Shown here: positions 58,686 to 64,000 of the stretch, piece after piece
How positions within the stretch are numbered: the first letter of the stretch is position 1
Layout: the number at the start of each line of letters is the position of its first letter
Source: Epiperipatus broadwayi
Taxonomy: Eukaryota > Onychophora > Udeonychophora > Euonychophora > Peripatidae
DNA length: 64,000 nucleotides
Direction of reading: 5' to 3'
NCBI GenBank assembly: GCA_028023455.1
Contig: JAQFVV010006709.1
Span: forward strand, 372,001-436,000
Notes under the pieces: model-generated
Told to the model about the DNA's origin: nothing
The model's input: the letters and a program-made list of their open reading frames with translations, nothing else
Database searches by the model: none
Translations under genes and position numbers: made by a program

Positions 58686-58929
58686 TTTAGCGGTTAACTG
58701 TAATTAATAAACGTTATTTAATTTAATGTTTGAAAACTACTTTAAAGTAGTAAATCGCGCTAAATAATTGCATAGAATAATAAAGATTGTACTCACAGAT
58801 ATAGTTTTGTAATTTTCTCTCGAATTTTTCCCTTTTTAGTGCAAATATATTCACATCAGATGAGAGATGATGCAGAAGATCTGCATTCAGAGGCCGCCAT
58901 ATATTTTGTTTGCTCAAACACAATTTAAT

Positions 58930-59985
58930 TTCAGCTTTTCTTTATTAGACTTTCTGCCATAAATGTTTTTATTTTGGAATTTATATTTTTGTGGATTTGC
59001 ATTTGCGATCTGCATTTGATTTGCTATCCATTGTTTTCATTTAAGATAATTATAACAAGAGCCTAGCTTTTGCTATTTTTTATTTTATGGAATGTTTTTT
59101 GCATGGATTACCATTTGTTTTTGATTTTTTATTTAATATATATTTTTTATTATAAAATACATTATTTTCTTGATTTTATTTATTATAAACTTGTGGCCAT
59201 AAATTCAAGAATAAATGCAAACATTCGTTATGGGTGTAACATTTTTCCATACATTTAATGTACTTTTTGTTAAATAATAAGTATTATTTTGGTAAATAAA
59301 TTTAATTTTATTGCAAACATGATATTTTTTTGATTTTATTTAATATATTCCTGTTGTTTAATTTAACAATAAATGTGGATAATGTTTATCTTTTAGCTAC
59401 TTTTTTGTTTACTGCAAGCAGATAGGTCACACATTATATTAGCACATCATGTGCTTGTCAGTATTTTTCTAACTTTTATATAAATATGGTATTCTAATTT
59501 TGCATTAATAATCTTAATTTGTATATATATTATAAAAGTCAGGCTGTGACTCTTTCTCTACCTGCCATATCAGGGCACCTCTATGTGATTGGAATCTAGA
59601 AGCAGACATGATTGTTCTGATCAAAGAGCTAAGCTAAGTTTATTTTTGTTGTTTCATTTTATAAAATTAATCATCTGAGATCATCAATATAAAGACTGAT
59701 TATTATGTACAAATGTGTAATTTGTGATCAAAAGATTGTGTTAATTGAAATTTGAAAGATTGAAAGAAAAATTTGTTAAAGGCTAGAAAGTTGTTCGTTC
59801 GCCATTTTACATATAGTTTTTTAAAAAAAGTTATTTTGTTGAAGATGTGTTGGTATAAGAATATTTATAATAAAGTTGTATGTAAAATTAATTGTTTTTA
59901 AGAAGTTTGCTACTAAAATTTTTTTATTTTAATTTAAGAATAGTCATTTATTTCGAGAAAAAAGATAACATTTTGGAGGCCTAAG
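58930..59985. other. AT-rich DNA between the two LINEs
   Basis: No supported coding frame. A slightly GC-richer patch at 59540-59620 is unassigned. Confidence 0.35.
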
Positions 59986-60090
59986 ATCAGAAAACATGTG
60001 TTTATAGCATTCTGTGCAAGGGGGTTTGAAGAGTAGGAGAAGAAGTATAAAGTCAAATATAGAATAGGTGACTTGGGAAATTAGGAATAT

Positions 60091-60270
60091 GGATTGCATT
60101 TGTATTCCACAATGCATTTATAATCAGCAGAAAGAAACTAGGCATGCTCTGATATAATGTATCATGTGTGATGAGGTTTTTCACTTGAAATGTTTGAATA
60201 AGACTAGGAAGGATGTAACAGGTTTATAGTTATGTAGTCAGTGTGTAAATGTGATGAAAGAGGTGAGAAA
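60091..60270 (+). pseudogene. CR1-like LINE ORF1: PHD-type zinc finger
   Basis: From an ATG at 60091 the plus strand reads M-D-C-I-C-I-P-Q-C..., then after a TAA C-I-M-C-D-E-V-F-H-L-K-C, then after a TAG L-C-S-Q-C. The spacing C-x-C...C-x2-C...H-x2-C...C-x2-C is that of a PHD finger. PHD plus esterase in ORF1 is an established arrangement in CR1-type elements. Two stops break it here. Confidence 0.7.
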
Positions 60271-60472
60271 GTGATTTCTAAGTGTAGATAGTCCAAAGAG
60301 AAAGTCAGGAGAAAGGGAGCAAAATATAGTTGAAGATGGGACAGTATGGTTTTAGTGGAGTGTCAGGAGATATGTGTGGAGAAATTAGTAGTGCAATGGA
60401 GATGGTTAACCAAAGAATAAGTGAGATAGAGGAAGAGGTGAAGGAGTAGAAGCAAAATTAAAATCATTAGAG

Positions 60473-61177
60473 ATGAAGTGTGAGCAGATAAAGGAATTAT
60501 TGAGTAGGAATGATAAGGAAGTCCAGAAGGTGGTAGAAAATGTTATGGATGGAGCAGAGAAAGTAGACTATGAGACAGTATTTATAGTAGATTCACTAAT
60601 TAGAGAATGTGGGGATATAATTGCAAGGGAAAATAGAAATAGGTTTGTAAGAGTATGTTTGCCTGGAGCTAAAATTAGGGTTGTGACAGATAAAGTAAAA
60701 AAGCAAGGTAGTAGAGATATGTATGTTATGGTAGGGACTAATAATTTGTCAGAACCATCAGAGAGAGAAATGGATGAGTGTATAGAATTGATTAGGAATT
60801 TGAGTAAGATTAAAAAAAGAGTATGGATAGTTGGATTATTACCAAGATTTGACAAGAGGTATTTGTTAGATAGGGCATGTTTTATTAATGAGAGATTAAA
60901 AAAATTGTGTGAGAGAAATGATGTTATGTTTGTGGATTTGTGAGATTGGTTTATTGAAAAGAGGGAGTTATATAGTAAAGATGGATTGCACTTAGCAAAA
61001 CAAAGAAGTGCAGTTTTAGGGAGTCTGATTTATAAAGAGAATATAATTTGGGAAACTTATAAAGGGGGTAGGGTTATAAATTGCAGTACTATCAAAAAGA
61101 AGAAGAATGGACAGGATATAAGAAGTAATCAAAGGGTAGATGATTTAGATATAAGTGTATATGTGAAGAGGAAATGA
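60473..61177 (+). pseudogene. CR1-like LINE ORF1: SGNH/GDSL-type esterase domain
   Basis: Frame 60473-60943 has F-I-V-D-S-L-I-R-E-C (block I, with Val in place of the Gly of GDS and the catalytic Ser kept), M-V-G-T-N-N-L (block III, with the Asn) and W-I-V-G-L-L-P-R-F. After a TGA at 60941 the same frame continues with K-D-G-L-H-L-A (block V, the Asp-x-x-His pair, about 60980-60995) to 61177. All catalytic positions of an SGNH hydrolase are thus present except across the stop. In CR1-like elements this domain belongs to ORF1p, whose role in retrotransposition is not well defined. The upstream leader contains a Lys/Glu-rich stretch that may form a coiled coil. The minus-strand frame 60568-60855 is a shadow. 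Confidence 0.8.
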
Positions 61178-61259
61178 GTCTGTAAAATTAATGGTAAGCA
61201 AGTTATTTATAAATGTAATAGAAAAGAAAGAAAAGAATTTATAAAAGAGTAGTTAGGAA

Positions 61260-62100
61260 AAAAATTGCTAAAATTGGATATTTGAATATGTAAGGTGGAA
61301 GGAGACTAGAAAAGTGGCTGGAATTAAACAAAGCAATTGAAAATGAAGAGCTTGAGCTATTAGCAGTAGTGGAAACACATCTAAGAGAAGAAGAATAACC
61401 TATTTTGGAAGATTTGTTATGGCAAGATATAAATAGAAAAGAGAAAGAAAAAAAAAGGGGGGGGGTATAGGTGTTATATCAAAAAAATATTTAAATACTG
61501 TTAAATGCCATGAACATTTGTGGTTTGAAATAAGGTTGGGAAGACAAGAATGAATGGTGGCTATAGTTTATGTAGCTACTGGAGATAGTCAAACTATAAT
61601 GGAGTTGAACAATGGCATATATGAATGCCTAGTTAAGAATATATAGTTTTAAAGAAAATGATAGGAGAATAATGATTATAGGAGATATGAATTAGCATAT
61701 TGAAGAAATTGATGATGTAGATAATAAGAATAGACAACTTTTGAAGAAAGTTTGTCAGGGAGTGAATTTGAGCATTGGAAATTTATCAAATATTTATGAG
61801 GGACAATGCACATGGTCTAGAAATAATATATTCCACACAATAGAGAGAATGAATAAAGTATGAAAATTAAGGTGTTTGATAATGAAGAGAAAATATGTAA
61901 TAGTGATCATAATTTCTTTGTAATCAAAATGGTTAGTAAGGTGATGGAGAATAGAAATAAAAGTAGAAACAATTTCTAGTGAAATATGTGGATGGAGAGT
62001 GAATGATAAGAATAAGTTGGAAGAGTATAAAATACAAGTTGAAGAAACCAAGGAACAGTTGGTTGGGGATGAGTATAAGGACTGGTGTGATGAAATAGAA
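61260..62100 (+). pseudogene. CR1-like LINE ORF2: AP-type endonuclease
   Basis: On the plus strand, across several stops: L-L-A-V-V-E-T-H-L (about 61356-61382, catalytic Glu), V-I-S-K-K-Y-L-N after a run of nine G (61457-61465), I-I-G-D-M-N (about 61674-61691), C-T-W-S-R near 61808-61822 and N-S-D-H-N-F-F-V-I (about 61898-61924). These are the standard motifs of the nicking endonuclease. It matches 37900-38586 on the minus strand. Confidence 0.75.
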
Positions 62101-63430
62101 AAAGTGGCAAATAGAATTTTAGTGAGTGTATTCAGAAGAATAAAAGTAATAAAAAATGAGAGTTAGTAAAAGTGTAAAAGATAGGGAAAAGCATGCAGAG
62201 AATATATTAAAAACAAAGAAAGTGAAATAGATATTAATGTTAATGGGAAAAGTATTTAGAAAAGAAAACATTAGCTAAAATAGATAGTTATAGAGGGTGA
62301 ATGAAATTGAATAGTAAATTGTTGGAGGATATTAATAAAAATGGAAGAGATGGGAGTAAAAAAATTTGGAATTACATTAAAAGGAGAAATGTGGGGAAGA
62401 GTGATAGTATTACTAGATGATGAGGGAATAGAGTGTAGCTTTAGAGACAAATTAGAAAGAATTTTGAATAGTTATGTAATGGATATAGAAAAGATGTTAG
62501 ATGTGCAAGACAGAGGAATAGAAAAGATGAAAACATATAGTAATGGGAATATTAGGTTTACAGAAAATGAACTGAATGAGAAAGGGAAGAAATTGAAAAG
62601 TGGAAAGGCAAGAGGTTTAGATGAATGGGGAACAGAGATGGTAATTAATTTAGGGAACAGAGCTAAAGTAAAGCTATTATCATATTTTGATAAGATAGCA
62701 CAGATGAGAATTTGTCCAAGTAGTTGGAGTAATACAAAAGTAAGATTATTATTTAAAGGAAAGGGTACAAATCATAGAAAGTTAAACAATTATAGATTGA
62801 TATTGATAACCTCAGTTTTATATAAAGTTTTTTCATATATAGTGACTGGAAGAGTTGCAAAATGGATGAAGGAAAATAATGTAGTGGAAGAAATGCAATG
62901 AGGTTTTAGGTCAGATAGGCATATAGGGGATAGTTTATTTATAGTTATACAACTTCTGAATATAAATAGGAATTCAGTTAGACAGTTATATATGAGTTTT
63001 ATAGATATAGAGAAGGCATATGATAGAGTAAATAGAAATAAATTATGGTTAAGTTTGGCAAATTTGGAAAATGGGTGCAGCTTTAGTGGATATAATTAAG
63101 AAATTATATAAAAATAATTACTATACATATCAATTAGGGGATACAGAATCAGTTAAAGTTAAAAATGGGGTTGGACTAAAGCAAGCATGCCCTATGTCAT
63201 CTATTTTGTTTTTGTTATATTTGAGTGAAATGAAGAAGGCAATAGAAAGACTAGGAAGAGGGATAAAGATACCATTAATAGATGGCAAGAGATTATATAC
63301 TTTGTTGGGTCTTTTTTTTGTGTGGATGATGGCTTTTTGTGCACTGAAAGAAAAAAAGATATGAAAGTTATGCTGAGAATATGCACAAGGATGGGTAAAG
63401 AGATGGGGATTAAATTTAGGAAGAAAAATC
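62101..63430 (+). pseudogene. CR1-like LINE ORF2: linker and reverse transcriptase
   Basis: An open frame 62341-62901 covers the RT entry region (G-K-A-R-G-L-D-E-W-G-T-E-M and N-Y-R-L-I-L-I-T-S-V-L-Y-K-V). Then, after a TGA, come G-F-R-S-D-R and motif A F-I-D-I-E-K-A-Y-D-R-V (about 63000-63030). Frame 63071-63364 has motif B as K-Q-A-C-P-M-S (Gly to Ala) and a T-tract shift just before motif C, which reads V-D-D in the next frame (about 63318-63330). The motif C Asp pair is preserved but out of frame. Confidence 0.8.
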
Positions 63431-64000
63431 AAATATAATGATGGTTAATACTGGGGAAAGAGAAGACAAAAATTTTTTATTGGGGGATATAAAGTTGTGT
63501 GTTGAATAGATATAGTTATTTGGGAATCATCTTGAGTAAACCAGAAAAATTGCTTGGATGAATGGGAGAAAATATTGAAAAATGAACCAAAGAAAAGAAG
63601 GGGATTGATAAAGAAATTAACAGTGTTTTCACATAATAAATATGATGTAGCTAGAATTGTATGGAAGGGAGTTCCAGTAGCATGGTTAACATATAACAAT
63701 GTTGCATTATGTGATAGTCAATGGGTATTAGATTACTTAGACAAAGTAAAAGAGACAAAGGAAGACATGCATATGTGTGGACAGCAAAGGGGGCAATTCA
63801 AGGAGAAATGGGATGGTCAAGTTTTTATATAAGAGATGCAAAAAGCAAAATGAAAATGTTCAGTAGATTGCCGTTTATGGATAATAAAAGGATAGCCATA
63901 ATAGTATTTAATTCGGTTATGAGTAAAGGGCAGGCAACAAGATGGATGAGAAAGATAATGTGGTATGCAGAAGATTTGGATAAAGAATTTATATCGGTAT
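63431..64000 (+). pseudogene. CR1-like LINE ORF2: thumb and C-terminal region, cut by the window end
   Basis: Contains Y-S-Y-L-G-I-like sequence at about 63500-63530, D-E-W-E-K-I-L-K-N-E-P-K-K-R-R-G-L (63554 on), Y-D-V-A-R-I-V-W-K-G-V-P-V-A (about 63640-63680) and, after a break, M-D-N-K-R-I-A-I-I-V-F-N (about 63875). It includes an undisturbed version of the site where the transposon split the other LINE copy (AATAAATATGATGTAGCTAG at 63636-63655). It continues beyond 64000. Confidence 0.8.

Overview
The window looks like repeat-rich, strongly AT-rich nuclear DNA of an animal, most likely an invertebrate. The evidence is a tandem C2H2 zinc-finger reading frame with TGEKP linkers, several non-LTR retrotransposon types (one with a PHD-plus-esterase ORF1 as in CR1-like elements), a BED-finger hAT transposase relic, a decayed Ty3/gypsy element and many fold-back repeats. 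Nothing looks bacterial or organellar. The species cannot be fixed from this sequence. Almost every recognisable protein piece belongs to a mobile element, and all but the zinc-finger frame are broken.

Layout. 0.9-2.6 kb: zinc-finger gene, minus strand, with ruined fingers at its 5' side. 6.7-7.3 kb: inverted pair of a tRNA-like SINE. 8.4-11.7 kb: decayed gypsy gag-pol, plus strand. 11.9-12.2 kb: hairpin whose two arms each carry a hammerhead-like core. 13.0-15.0 kb: hAT transposase relic, minus. 15.2-15.6 kb: 3' end of a CR1-like LINE, then an unrecognised coding relic to 16.0 kb. 20.8-22.0 kb and 50.1-51.3 kb: two inverted copies of a ~1.2-kb DNA transposon. 22.0-22.7 kb and 51.3-52.2 kb: two halves of one LINE. 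22-50 kb: mostly non-coding, with fold-back repeats, a LINE at 35.3-38.6 kb and two dispersed repeat families (called A and B here) that carry hammerhead-ribozyme-like cores. 52.8-58.7 kb: broken Tx1/L1-like LINE, minus. 60.0 kb to the end: CR1-like LINE, plus, cut by the window edge.

Two observations stand out. First, the 8-bp target-site duplications of the two ~1.2-kb transposon copies match crosswise: each copy's left flank matches the flank of the other copy. Flipping the 28 kb between them restores both duplications and rejoins the split LINE at one insertion site, so this segment was inverted by recombination between the copies. Second, at least three kinds of repeat contain hammerhead-like cores (CUGANGA, helix, GAAA, NUH). 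Paired changes keep helix II, and in family B part of helix III, intact between copies. Family B also shows a direct ~400-bp periodicity, as in known animal hammerhead satellites. Single copies are mostly damaged, so past rather than present self-cleavage is the safer reading.

Boundaries of decayed elements are approximate because they were read by eye.
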